A stretch of 64,000 bases of DNA from Comamonas sp. Y33R10-2 (lineage in GTDB: Bacteria; Pseudomonadota; Gammaproteobacteria; Burkholderiales; Burkholderiaceae_C): assembly GCF_019355935.1 (NCBI RefSeq), contig NZ_CP079925.1, forward strand, positions 372,001 through 436,000, read 5' to 3'. This document shows, piece by piece, positions 53,612 to 62,346 of this stretch. The first letter of the stretch is position 1; each line of letters starts with the position of its first letter. The notes under the pieces were generated by a model that was not told the DNA's origin, made no database searches, and saw only the letters and a list, made by a program, of their open reading frames with translations. Made by a program: the position numbers and the translations under genes.

Positions 53612-54913
53612 TTACAAACTGCCGATGGGCGCTGGCATTCGCGCCAGTCGATCCACTGCGGGAGGGTGTGAGTAGTAAAAGCTCACATACCAAGGATCTG
53701 GCGTGAGGGTTGAGGCATTGTCCTCGTAAAGCTTGAGCAGTGCTGAAGCTAGTTGAGCACCATCAGCCTGTTCAATGGCATAGGCATCGGCTTCAAACTC
53801 ATCGCGGCGCGACATGGCGGACATCAGCGGTGTGATGAAGAAGCTGAACACAGGCACGGCCAGCATGAACAGCAGCAGGGCGATGGCATTGTTTTCAGCA
53901 GGCACGACGAGGTGCTTGCTCTCCAGAATCGACACGCCCAGCCCTGAGTAAAACCACGCTTGCTGGCTGATCCAGCCCAGCAATGCAAAGCCAAGCAAAG
54001 ACACACCAAACATCATCACCATGCGCTTAGTGATGTGCTTATGCTTGAAGTGGCCGAGCTCGTGAGCCAACACGGCCTCAACCTCGCTGGGGCTGAGTTG
54101 CTTGAGCAGGGTGTCAAAAAACACCACGCGCTTGGAATTGCCAAAACCTGTGAAATAGGCGTTGGCATGGGCCGAGCGGCGGCTGCCATCCATCACAAAC
54201 AAACCCTTGGCGGCAAAGCCGCAGCGCTCCATCAGGCTGGTAACGCGGGATTTGAGGTTTTCGTCCGCCAGCGGCTCGAATTTGTTGAACAGCGGGGCAA
54301 TGAAGCTGGGGAAGATCCACATCAGCAGCAAATTGAATGCGGTCCATGCTGCCCAGGCCCACAGCCACCACAGTGGGCCGGTAGAGCCCATCAGCCACAA
54401 AATCAGTGCTGCCAAGGTTAGGCCAATGACGGCGCCGACCAAGGTGGACTTGAGCAGGTCGCCCAGCCATAGGCCCAGTGTCATTTGGTTAAAGCCAAAG
54501 CGCTGCTCTAGCTTGAAGGTTTGGTACAGCGACAGCGGTAGCTCAATGAGCGATGAGATCACCACAAAGCTGGCGAGTAATGCCAGTTGTTGCCACAGGC
54601 CGGGATTGATGAATTCAAGCAGCCAGTGGTTGAGCCAGTCCAGTCCGCCCAGCAAGGTCCAGCACAGCAGCACGGCGGCCGACAAGGTGATGTCGATGAG
54701 TGAGGCCCTAGCCTTGGCCAGCGTGTAGTCGGCAGCTTTTTGGTGTGCCGCTAGGCTGATGCGGTGGGCAAAGGCTGCGGGTACTGCATTGCGGTGTTGG
54801 GCCACATGGCGCACTTGGCGCGAGACTAGCCATGCGCGCAGTAGCCATTGAAGCGCAACTGCCGCTGCAAAAATCAGTGAAAGTGTCAGAGAAAAATCTA
54901 GGTTGGAAGCCAT
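53612..54913 (-). CDS. M48-family (Ste24/CAAX-type) membrane metallopeptidase
   Basis: A 433-residue zinc protease with about six membrane segments. The zinc site is AVLAHELGHFKHKH (HExxH), with the third ligand Glu in RDEFEADAYAIE. Relatives include Ste24 and HtpX, which degrade membrane proteins. The start at 54913 gives MASNLDFSLTL; the frame is open further upstream but runs antisense through the orn gene. First of a likely M48-PCD-rsgA transcript. Confidence 0.93.
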   Translation of the reverse strand: MASNLDFSLTLSLIFAAAVALQWLLRAWLVSRQVRHVAQHRNAVPAAFAHRISLAAHQKAADYTLAKARASLIDITLSAAVLLCWTLLGGLDWLNHWLLEFINPGLWQQLALLASFVVISSLIELPLSLYQTFKLEQRFGFNQMTLGLWLGDLLKSTLVGAVIGLTLAALILWLMGSTGPLWWLWAWAAWTAFNLLLMWIFPSFIAPLFNKFEPLADENLKSRVTSLMERCGFAAKGLFVMDGSRRSAHANAYFTGFGNSKRVVFFDTLLKQLSPSEVEAVLAHELGHFKHKHITKRMVMMFGVSLLGFALLGWISQQAWFYSGLGVSILESKHLVVPAENNAIALLLFMLAVPVFSFFITPLMSAMSRRDEFEADAYAIEQADGAQLASALLKLYEDNASTLTPDPWYVSFYYSHPPAVDRLARMPAPIGSL

Positions 54914-54943
54914 GTCTTGGCAGTGTAGGCGACAATTTGCGCC

Positions 54944-55564
54944 ATGTCTGAAGCTTCCTGTATGAATTCCGCCAGCGCGGAACCCGTGGCTGTGTCTGCT
55001 GTTGATGCTCCTGTCGTTCTGCTTAAATCCGACCTCAATATGGTGTGGCTGGATTGCGAAATGACGGGCTTGAACCCCGATCACGACCGCATTATTGAAA
55101 TTGCTGTCGTAGTCAGCAGCTCCGACCTGCAAACGCGCGTCGAAGGGCCTGTTTTTGCGATTCACCAATCCGATGAGCTACTCAACGGTATGGATGCCTG
55201 GAACAAGGGCACGCATGGCAAAAGCGGTCTGATCGACAAGGTAAAGGCCTCCGCCATTACCGAAGCCGAAGCTGAAGCCGCGTTGATTGCTTTTTTGAAA
55301 AAATACGTCCCTAAGGGCAAGGTGCCGCTGTGCGGCAACAGCATTGCTCAGGACAGGCGCTTTATGGAGCGCTACATGCCCAAGCTCAACGACTTCTTTC
55401 ACTATCGAAATATCGATGTGAGCACATTGAAAGAGCTTGCCAAGCGTTGGAAGCCCACTGCCTATACCTCTTTCAAGAAAGCGCAGCGCCACACCGCTAT
55501 GGCCGATGTGCATGAGTCGATCGACGAGCTGCAGCATTACCGCAAAGAATTGCTGAGTGCTTAA
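54944..55564 (+). CDS. orn: Oligoribonuclease
   Basis: A 206-residue 3'-5' exoribonuclease that degrades diribonucleotides, including pGpG from c-di-GMP turnover. DEDDh residues are visible: [21 protein letters not shown] and [13 protein letters not shown]. About 25 residues precede the conserved region ([12 protein letters not shown]), so a later start is possible (ATG at 54962). Only 30 bases separate it from the divergent M48 start. Confidence 0.95.
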   Translation: MSEASCMNSASAEPVAVSAVDAPVVLLKSDLNMVWLDCEMTGLNPDHDRIIEIAVVVSSSDLQTRVEGPVFAIHQSDELLNGMDAWNKGTHGKSGLIDKVKASAITEAEAEAALIAFLKKYVPKGKVPLCGNSIAQDRRFMERYMPKLNDFFHYRNIDVSTLKELAKRWKPTAYTSFKKAQRHTAMADVHESIDELQHYRKELLSA

Positions 55565-55870
55565 GAGCATGTTTTGCTCTCGATAGGCACATTCCTGTGA
55601 AGGGGGATACAAATTCATCACTTGCGGGAAAACCCGTTGCGTGCCACAATATCCCTCTTACCCGATCAATGGGTAATTTTTGCGCATCTCCATCACACAC
55701 GGGTACTTACTTTCGTGCAACGGCCTACATACAGCCGACACGCTAAGACATAACACCCATCTGCCCCGTTTTGCGAACGGGCCAGTCAAAGTCTGACGGT
55801 GGATGTTGATAACCAACCGTCAAAAGAAGCGAGCAGCACGCTGACTGCGTCGTTTTTTCGTAAGCTATTA
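55565..55870 (+). promoter_or_regulatory. Structured leader of the DEAD-box helicase gene
   Basis: About 300 bases with no gene. A possible promoter (TTGCGG, 17 bases, CACAAT) lies near 55623-55651. Two successive hairpins come before the start codon: CCCGTT / AACGGG (55765-55781) and TGACGGT / ACCGTCA (55794-55822). Long structured leaders are usual for cold-regulated helicase genes. Confidence 0.5.
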
Positions 55871-57946
55871 ATGACAGAAAACTCCCTAGAGCAGGGCCAA
55901 GTGGCCGCTGCCGATATCGCCGTGTCTTCGCCTGAAATCGATTCCCGTCTGGACGCTATGCTGGCCGACATGGACGCAGAAGATACTGGTGCTGAAGAAA
56001 TCACCTCCGAAGAAGCTGCTGCTGAAGAAGTTCCTGCTCAGCCTAACGGTTTCGTAGAACTGGGCCTGGCTCCTGAACTGGTTCAGGCTGTGGCTGACCT
56101 CGGCTACACCCAGCCTACAGCAGTGCAGATCAAGGCCATTCCTTTGGCCATGGGTGAAGGCGCTGATGCCAACGGTTTCATCGACCTGATGGTGTCCAGC
56201 CAGACTGGCTCCGGCAAGACTGCTGCCTTCCTGCTGCCCGTGCTGCACACCTTGATCCAACAACGCGCTCAAGCTGACGTTGATGCCAAGGCTGAGTTCG
56301 AGCGCATGTGCGCTGAAGCTGAAGCCAATGGCGAAGCTGCTCCTAAGCGTGCCAAGCGCAAGGATCCCACCAACAACCGCAATTTCAAGGCTGCTACTCC
56401 TGGCGCTTTGATTCTGTGCCCCACACGTGAGCTGGCTCAGCAAGTTGCGCATGACGCTATCGAGCTGGTCAAGCACTGCCGCGGCATTCGTGTTGCCAAC
56501 GTGGTGGGTGGTATTCCTTACCAACTGCAAATTGCCAAGCTGCAAAACGCTGACCTGGTGGTGGCCACTCCTGGCCGTCTGCTGGATCTGCAGCGCTCTA
56601 TGCAAATCAAGCTGGACAAGGTTCAGTTCTTGGTGGTTGACGAAGCTGACCGCATGTTGGATCTGGGCTTCTCCGACGATCTGGCCGAAGTCAACGTGAT
56701 GACTGCCCAGCGCAAGCAAACCATGATGTTCAGCGCAACGTTCGCACCTCGCGTGCAACAGCTGGCCATGCGTGTGATGCATGACAACGGCTCCGGCGTG
56801 AAGAAGCTGACGATTGATTCGCCTCAAGAAAAGCACGCCAGCATCAAGCAAGTGCTGTTCTGGGCCGATAACGCTCAGCACAAGCGCAAGATGCTGGACC
56901 ACTGGTTGCGTGACAGCACCATCAACCAAGCCATTGTGTTTGCTTCTACGCAAGTGGAATGCGACGGCCTGGCAACCGACCTGCAGCAAGAAGGCTTCTC
57001 CGCCGTTGCTCTGCACGGTGCTCTGAGTCAAGGTCTGCGTAACCGCCGCCTGATGGCTTTGCGTAACGGTCAAGTGCAAATCTTGGTGGCAACCGATGTG
57101 GCCGCACGTGGTATCGACGTGCCCACCATCACTCACGTCTTCAACTATGGCTTGCCCATGAAGGCTGAAGATTACACCCACCGTATCGGTCGTACCGGTC
57201 GTGCGGGTCGTGAAGGTACTGCTGTGACGTTTGCGGAATTCCGTGATCGTCGCCGTGTGTTCGACATCGAAGCTTACACACGTCAGCAATTCAAGGCTGA
57301 AGTGATTCCAGGTATGGAGCCAGTGCAACGTGCTCCTGCTGGCGGTGGCGGCGATCGTGATGGCCGTCGTGGCGGCGGTGGCGGTGGTCGTAGCTTTGGT
57401 GGCGGCGGCGCTCGTCGTGATGGTGACGGCTATGGCCGCAAGCCAGGCTTCGGCAGCTTCGCTGGCGGTGCTCGTGGCAACGACCGCGGTGGTGACCGTG
57501 GCGGCGATCGTCCAGGCTTTGGCGCACCTCGCGGTGACCGTTTTGCCGATCGCGGTGCTGACCGTGGTGGTGATCGTCCTAACTTTGGTGGTGACCGTCC
57601 TCGTGATGACCAGCGCGGCTTCGGCGGCGGTGATCGCGCTCCTAACCGTGGCGGCTTCGGCGGCGATCGCGGTGGTGATCGCGGTGGTGATCGTGGTGGT
57701 TTTGCGGGTCGCAGCGAAGGCGGCGAAGCTCGCAAGAGCTTTGGCGGTCCTCGTGATGGCGCTCATGCAGGTGGCGGCGCGCGTGAAGGCGGCTTCCGCG
57801 GTGGCGAATCGCGTGGCTTCGGTGGTGGCGGTGATCGTCGTCCAGCCTTTGGCCAAAGCGCTGGTAAGCCTTACCAGCCTAGCGGTGACCGTGGCGATCG
57901 CGGCTTTGACCGCAAGCCCCGCGCTCCTCGTCGTGACGAGCGTTAA
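55871..57946 (+). CDS. DEAD-box RNA helicase with a long Gly/Arg-rich tail
   Basis: A 691-residue ATP-dependent RNA helicase. Acidic N-terminus (1-55), Q motif (GFVELGLAPELVQAV) near 57, Walker A SQTGSGKTAAF near 110, a charged insertion of about 40 residues (about 130-170), DEAD near 256, SAT near 287, and HRIGRTGRAGREG near 437. Residues 490-691 are disordered Gly/Arg/Asp repeats such as GGDRGGDRGGDRGG. The start is the ATG at 55871 (MTENSLEQ); no strong ribosome site is seen. Likely acts in ribosome assembly or RNA decay, perhaps in the cold. Confidence 0.95.
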   Translation: MTENSLEQGQVAAADIAVSSPEIDSRLDAMLADMDAEDTGAEEITSEEAAAEEVPAQPNGFVELGLAPELVQAVADLGYTQPTAVQIKAIPLAMGEGADANGFIDLMVSSQTGSGKTAAFLLPVLHTLIQQRAQADVDAKAEFERMCAEAEANGEAAPKRAKRKDPTNNRNFKAATPGALILCPTRELAQQVAHDAIELVKHCRGIRVANVVGGIPYQLQIAKLQNADLVVATPGRLLDLQRSMQIKLDKVQFLVVDEADRMLDLGFSDDLAEVNVMTAQRKQTMMFSATFAPRVQQLAMRVMHDNGSGVKKLTIDSPQEKHASIKQVLFWADNAQHKRKMLDHWLRDSTINQAIVFASTQVECDGLATDLQQEGFSAVALHGALSQGLRNRRLMALRNGQVQILVATDVAARGIDVPTITHVFNYGLPMKAEDYTHRIGRTGRAGREGTAVTFAEFRDRRRVFDIEAYTRQQFKAEVIPGMEPVQRAPAGGGGDRDGRRGGGGGGRSFGGGGARRDGDGYGRKPGFGSFAGGARGNDRGGDRGGDRPGFGAPRGDRFADRGADRGGDRPNFGGDRPRDDQRGFGGGDRAPNRGGFGGDRGGDRGGDRGGFAGRSEGGEARKSFGGPRDGAHAGGGAREGGFRGGESRGFGGGGDRRPAFGQSAGKPYQPSGDRGDRGFDRKPRAPRRDER

Positions 57947-57975
57947 TCGCTGATTCAGGCTTTCGCTTGAATCCT

Positions 57976-58005
57976 AAAAAGCCGGCTCTTGTAGCCGGCT
58001 TTTTG
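57976..58005 (+). terminator. Terminator of the helicase gene
   Basis: AAAGCCGGCT pairs with AGCCGGCTTT around a short loop, then a T run. Its A tract on the other side may also serve the convergent exporter gene. Confidence 0.88.
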
Positions 58006-58052
58006 TTATCTGCTTCATCAAAAAGAGGAGCTGCTTGTCCTCAATTAACATG

Positions 58053-58110
58053 GGCTTCAGCTATAAATTAGCTCGAAGTCTTTGTATCAATTGGACTTAC
58101 AGCTCATTTT
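58053..58110. repeat. Interspersed palindrome, AAGTC/GACTT subtype
   Basis: AGCTATAAATTAGC followed by GAAGTCTTTGTATCAATTGG and ACTTACAGC. It parallels the sequences at 35801-35859 and 45125-45171. Confidence 0.5.
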
Positions 58111-58127
58111 TTTTGCCTTTTGCTATT

Positions 58128-59360
58128 TCAAAGCTCTGAAGCGGTGCGCCCAATTTCGGGCCAATGGCGATGCAAATACATCCAGGCGGCCAAGCCAATC
58201 AGCATCATGACAATAGAGCCAATGGCAAGCAACACAGCCGAATGCATGACCAGCGGTGCAATCACTCCAGCAACTAAGCCGTTGGCGACAGAGCCGACGA
58301 CCGCTTGCAGTGATGAGGCAAGGCCGCGTCGTTCGGGGTGGACATCTAATACAAGCAGTGTGACCACGGGCACCATCAGCGCCCAGCCGTAAGCAAACAG
58401 GCAGATGGGCAGTAGTGCCCAGCTCACATGCGCGGGCCAAATTAGATTGGCGACGAGGTTGATGATGGACGTGGCGAACATGACCACAAAACCGTGGCGA
58501 ATCTGTTTTTTGGGTGCAATGCGCCCGGCCAGCTTTCCGCTGGTCCAGCTGCCAGCCATGATGCCGCCAATGGTGGCGATAAAAAACCAGAAGAATTGCG
58601 TGGGCTCCAGCTTCAGAACGTCGCCCAGAAAAGCGGGCGCGGACAGCAGGTACAAAAACATGCCGTTGAATGGAATGCCGCTAGCCAGTGCCAGCAGTAC
58701 AAAGCGCGGGTCAGTCAACAGCGTGCGGTAGCCTTGCATTAGCGGCTTGAATTGAAAAGGCTGGCGCTTTTCGATGGGCAGGGACTCAGGCAAAAACTTG
58801 ACGTTAATGGCCCAAAGCAGAACGCCAATCAGCGTCAAAAACCAAAAGATGGATTGCCAACCCAGGTGCATAAGTAGCCAGCCACCCATCACGGGTGCCA
58901 GCGCCGGAGCAATGCCAAAGAAGATGGTGATTTGCGCCATCAAGCTTTGCGCCTGATTTGGTGGAAAAATATCCCGGACAATGGCGCGAGACACCACAAT
59001 GCCGGCGCCAGTGGATAAGCCTTGCAGTGTGCGAAACAGCACCAGTTGCGTGATGTTTTGAGACATGGCGCAACCTGCGGAGGCCAGCGTAAACATGACA
59101 AGCCCCCAAAGAATGACGGGGCGGCGGCCAAAGCTGTCGGCCAATGCACCATGAAATAAATTCATGAAGGCAAAGCCGAAGAGGTAGGCTGACAGGGTTT
59201 GCTGCATCTCAACAGGCGTTGCGCCTAATGCCTTGGCGATTCCTGAGAATGCGGGAATATAAGTGTCTATTGCGAACGGCCCCAGCATGCCGAGGATGGC
59301 AAGCAGCATGGCAAGCGCCCAGCGCGGCCCACGCCAGAAGGTAGAGAAGTTGTTTTGCAT
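58128..59360 (-). CDS. Bcr/CflA-family multidrug exporter (MFS)
   Basis: A 410-residue major facilitator with 12 membrane segments. The Bcr/CflA features are clear: MQQTLSAYLFGFAFMNLFHG and GALADSFGRRPVILWG (motif A between helices 2 and 3), TGAGIVVSRAIVRDIF in helix 4-5. It exports drugs or metabolites by proton antiport. Single gene on the minus strand. Confidence 0.93.
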   Translation of the reverse strand: MQNNFSTFWRGPRWALAMLLAILGMLGPFAIDTYIPAFSGIAKALGATPVEMQQTLSAYLFGFAFMNLFHGALADSFGRRPVILWGLVMFTLASAGCAMSQNITQLVLFRTLQGLSTGAGIVVSRAIVRDIFPPNQAQSLMAQITIFFGIAPALAPVMGGWLLMHLGWQSIFWFLTLIGVLLWAINVKFLPESLPIEKRQPFQFKPLMQGYRTLLTDPRFVLLALASGIPFNGMFLYLLSAPAFLGDVLKLEPTQFFWFFIATIGGIMAGSWTSGKLAGRIAPKKQIRHGFVVMFATSIINLVANLIWPAHVSWALLPICLFAYGWALMVPVVTLLVLDVHPERRGLASSLQAVVGSVANGLVAGVIAPLVMHSAVLLAIGSIVMMLIGLAAWMYLHRHWPEIGRTASEL

Positions 59361-59488
59361 AGTGAGTCTTAAAGGCTGTGCATGTACTTGGTGGCATGGG
59401 GCGGAGTGCCGATGCCTGCATGATGCCTGAGGTGTTCACTAATGCTTTGACAGCGCTCACGCTCTGATGTGATGTGAGTTGGGCAAAC

Positions 59489-59524
59489 AAAAAAGCCAAA
59501 GCTCGTGAGAACTTTGGCTTTTGA
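59489..59524 (-). terminator. Terminator of the tRNA-Lys array
   Basis: On the minus strand AGCCAAAG pairs with CTTTGGCT, followed by TTTTTTG. It lies a few bases beyond the last tRNA. Confidence 0.85.
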
Positions 59525-59529
59525 ATATT

Positions 59530-59605
59530 TGGTGGGCCCTGAGTGATTCGAACACTCGACCAACGGATTAAGAGTCCGCTGCTCTACCAACTGAGCTAAG
59601 AGCCC
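59530..59605 (-). tRNA. tRNA-Lys(CUU), array copy 4 in transcription order
   Basis: A 76-base cloverleaf with encoded CCA; acceptor GGGCTCT / AGGGCCC, anticodon loop CTCTTAA giving CTT, T-arm GAGTGTTCGAATCACTC. Identical to the next two copies. Confidence 0.96.
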
Positions 59606-59655
59606 GCCGGAATGAACCGGAGGTTTGATCTGCTCAAAGCAGATCGGATAAATTT

Positions 59656-59731
59656 TGGTGGGCCCTGAGTGATTCGAACACTCGACCAACGGATTAAGAG
59701 TCCGCTGCTCTACCAACTGAGCTAAGAGCCC
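59656..59731 (-). tRNA. tRNA-Lys(CUU), array copy 3
   Basis: Identical in sequence to copies 2 and 4, with encoded CCA. The 50-base spacer to copy 4 begins with a CCGG...CCGG hairpin-like segment also found in the other spacers. Confidence 0.96.
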
Positions 59732-59782
59732 GCCGGAATAAACCGGAGGTTTGATCTGCTAAAAGCAAATCGATTAAATTTT

Positions 59783-59858
59783 TGGTGGGCCCTGAGTGAT
59801 TCGAACACTCGACCAACGGATTAAGAGTCCGCTGCTCTACCAACTGAGCTAAGAGCCC
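59783..59858 (-). tRNA. tRNA-Lys(CUU), array copy 2
   Basis: Identical to copies 3 and 4. The spacer to copy 3 is 51 bases and closely similar to the copy 3-4 spacer, so the repeating unit is about 126 bases. Confidence 0.96.
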
Positions 59859-59910
59859 GCCGGAGTTAATCCGGAGGATCAATCTGATGAAAAACCAGAC
59901 TGAAGAATTT

Positions 59911-59986
59911 TGGTGGGCCCTGAGTGATTCGAACACTCGACCAACGGATTAAGAGTCCGCTGCTCTACCAGCTGAGCTAAGAGCCC
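59911..59986 (-). tRNA. tRNA-Lys(CUU), array copy 1 (5'-most)
   Basis: Differs from the other three copies by a single base in the D-loop (CAGCTGG instead of CAGTTGG). First to be transcribed. Its spacer to copy 2 is more diverged. Confidence 0.96.
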
Positions 59987-60018
59987 CACACATTGCCTGC
60001 GCTGCAAGCAAGACCGCA

Positions 60019-60024
60019 ATTATG
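60019..60024 (-). promoter_or_regulatory. Putative -10 box for the tRNA-Lys array
   Basis: CATAAT on the minus strand, about 33 bases before the first tRNA; the -35 position (CTGCAA, 17 bases further up) is a poor match. Confidence 0.4.
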
Positions 60025-60065
60025 CGCTATTTCTTCAGGGGTTGCAGGAAAACCCGCGGTTTTTT

Positions 60066-60944
60066 TCAATCGAGCGAATTGCGCCTTTGAAATTCTACGA
60101 ACAGGCCTGCCTGATCAAGATCACCCAGGCCGTTTTTCACGCCCTCAGCATATAGCTGCTCTAGCAGGCCAGTAATCGGTGCGTCAAAACCAAGTTCATC
60201 GGCCGTTGCTGTGGCGTTGCGCATGTCTTTGAGCTGAACCGCCATACGGCCACGCGCTGCAAAGTCTTGCTTGACCATGCGCTCACCATGCACTTGCAAA
60301 ATGCGGCTGTCGGCAAAGCCGCCCGAGATGGCTTCACGCACTTTGGCAGGGTCCGCTCCACCGCGCTCGGCAAGCAGCAAGGCTTCGGCTACGGCGCCTA
60401 TGGTGATGCCCACAATCATCTGGTTGGCTAACTTTGCCAACTGACCTGCGCCGTGTGGCCCTACATGTGTCGCGCGGCCCAGTGCAGCAAAGACGGGCAG
60501 AGCGCTATCAAAATCAATAGCATCACCCCCAACCATAATGGCGAGTGTGCCTGCTTGTGCGCCCAAGGTTCCGCCAGATACGGGAGCATCAATGTGCCGC
60601 ACGCCCAAGGCTTTGAGCTTGTCTGCGTGCTCGCGCGCTTCTCGTGGCTGGATGGAGGCCATGTCGATGAAGAGCGTGCCCTTGGGCATGGCATGGGCCA
60701 CGCCCTGATTGAAGAGTACTTCGCCCACGATTGCGCCGCTTTCCAGCAAGCTAATGGCAAAGTCTACGCCGCGCACCGCGTCAGCTGCGTTGTCGTGGAT
60801 GGTGACACCGTCCGTTAACAGTGGCTCTGCCTTGGCGCGGGTGCGATTCCATGCGTGAACTTCATGGCCGGCCTGAGCGAGGCGGCGGGCCATGGGCAGG
60901 CCCATCATTCCGGTGCCTAAAACGGCGATCTTCAAAGTGCTCAT
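60066..60944 (-). CDS. NAD(P)-dependent beta-hydroxyacid dehydrogenase (HIBADH/GarR-like)
   Basis: A 292-residue oxidoreductase of the 3-hydroxyisobutyrate dehydrogenase family. Rossmann motif VLGTGMMGLPMARRL at the N-terminus, substrate motif DAPVSGGTLGAQAGTL near 120, and catalytic Lys in GAGQLAKLANQM near 170. It could act on 3-hydroxyisobutyrate, tartronate semialdehyde or a similar acid; no neighbour decides which. Confidence 0.92.
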   Translation of the reverse strand: MSTLKIAVLGTGMMGLPMARRLAQAGHEVHAWNRTRAKAEPLLTDGVTIHDNAADAVRGVDFAISLLESGAIVGEVLFNQGVAHAMPKGTLFIDMASIQPREAREHADKLKALGVRHIDAPVSGGTLGAQAGTLAIMVGGDAIDFDSALPVFAALGRATHVGPHGAGQLAKLANQMIVGITIGAVAEALLLAERGGADPAKVREAISGGFADSRILQVHGERMVKQDFAARGRMAVQLKDMRNATATADELGFDAPITGLLEQLYAEGVKNGLGDLDQAGLFVEFQRRNSLD

Positions 60945-61115
60945 GCTGTTTGCTTGGATTGATTGAATACCACCATGCTAAAGCGTGTCAGCTTGTCTGC
61001 AAGTTCATCAGCAAGCTTGTCAGCGACATCCCCAGAAACAACAAAGGCAGGCTAAGCTGCCCTTGATGCTTTTTTTGGAGGTTCACCTTCGCGCTGGTGA
61101 GCTGCGCTTGCGCGC

Positions 61116-62093
61116 TTACATCAGCAGATGTTCGCCAGCGTTGTCGCCGCCGAGGATGACATAGTTCACCTTGCGCACATCCATGAGCTTGGTGCCGCCG
61201 GAGTAGCTGATGGAGGACTGAACGTCTTGCTGCATTTCGATCAGCGTGTTCATCAATGGGCCCTTAACAGGCTCCAGAATGCGCTTGCCTTCGACGTGCT
61301 TGTACTCGCCCTTGTTGAAGTCAGAAGCCGAACCGTAGTATTCCTTGAACAGCTCGCCGTCCACTTCCACGGTCTTGCCGGGGGACTCTTCATGGCCTGC
61401 AAACAGCGAGCCAATCATGATCATCGTGGCGCCAAAGCGGATGCTCTTGGCAATGTCACCGTGGCTGCGAATACCGCCGTCAGCAATGATGGGCTTGGTC
61501 GCCACGCGTGCGCACCACTTGAGCGCCGACAACTGCCAGCCGCCTGTGCCAAAACCCGTTTTGAGCTTGGTGATACACACCTTGCCCGGGCCCACGCCCA
61601 CCTTGGTCGCATCAGCGCCCCAGTTTTCCAGATCGATCACAGCTTCGGGCGTGGCCACGTTGCCCGCAATCACAAAGGCCGCAGGGATCTTGGCCTTGAT
61701 GTACTGGATCATGTTCTTCACGCTCTCGGCATGGCCGTGGGCGATGTCGATGGTGATGTACTCAGGGCAGATGCCGTCAGCAACAAAGCGATCTACGGTG
61801 TCGTAGTCGGGTTGCTTGACGCCCAGAGAGATCGACGCGAACAGACCCTTGGACTGCATGTCCTTGGTGAAGTCCACATTGTCGATGTCAAAACGGTGCA
61901 TCACGTAGAAGAAACCGTTTTGCGCAAGATAGGCGCAGATATTTTCGTCCACCACCGTCTTCATGTTGGCGGGCACCACGGGCAGCTTGAAGCTGCGGTT
62001 GCCCAGCACGACGCTGGTGTCACATTCCGAACGACTCTCCACACGGCACATACGTGGCAGCAGAAGAATGTTGTCGTAGTCGAAAATTTCCAT
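61116..62093 (-). CDS. guaC: GMP reductase (type 2, IMPDH-like)
   Basis: A 325-residue TIM-barrel enzyme converting GMP to IMP with NADPH. The catalytic Cys loop [11 protein letters not shown], the [19 protein letters not shown] phosphate site and [12 protein letters not shown] fit the GuaC type 2 length and sequence and not IMP dehydrogenase, which is longer and carries CBS domains. The start at 62093 gives [12 protein letters not shown] is about 11 bases upstream. Confidence 0.93.
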   Translation of the reverse strand: MEIFDYDNILLLPRMCRVESRSECDTSVVLGNRSFKLPVVPANMKTVVDENICAYLAQNGFFYVMHRFDIDNVDFTKDMQSKGLFASISLGVKQPDYDTVDRFVADGICPEYITIDIAHGHAESVKNMIQYIKAKIPAAFVIAGNVATPEAVIDLENWGADATKVGVGPGKVCITKLKTGFGTGGWQLSALKWCARVATKPIIADGGIRSHGDIAKSIRFGATMIMIGSLFAGHEESPGKTVEVDGELFKEYYGSASDFNKGEYKHVEGKRILEPVKGPLMNTLIEMQQDVQSSISYSGGTKLMDVRKVNYVILGGDNAGEHLLM

Positions 62094-62346
62094 TTGATTC
62101 CAAGCTCCATAAGAGGTCGCTGCAAACAATTTCACAGCGATGGGGCGCTTGGCTTGGAGGCCGGCTGTTTGTCAGAAAAGAAATTTCGGACAAAAAAAAC
62201 CGGACCACAAGATACTTGGGCCCGGTGATTGATTCTATAGGCATAGAGGGGCGCCGGAGGTTTCCCCATGACTTTGATGGTTATATGGGGGCTGCAATGC
62301 AGCAGCAAACCGCAAGGAGTCGCCAGCATTTCTACAATGGTGGGAT

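Noticed and set aside
55886..57856. Open frame of 656 codons antisense to the DEAD-box helicase
   Set aside because: Ala/Thr-rich low-complexity mirror of the Gly/Arg repeat region; no domain visible.
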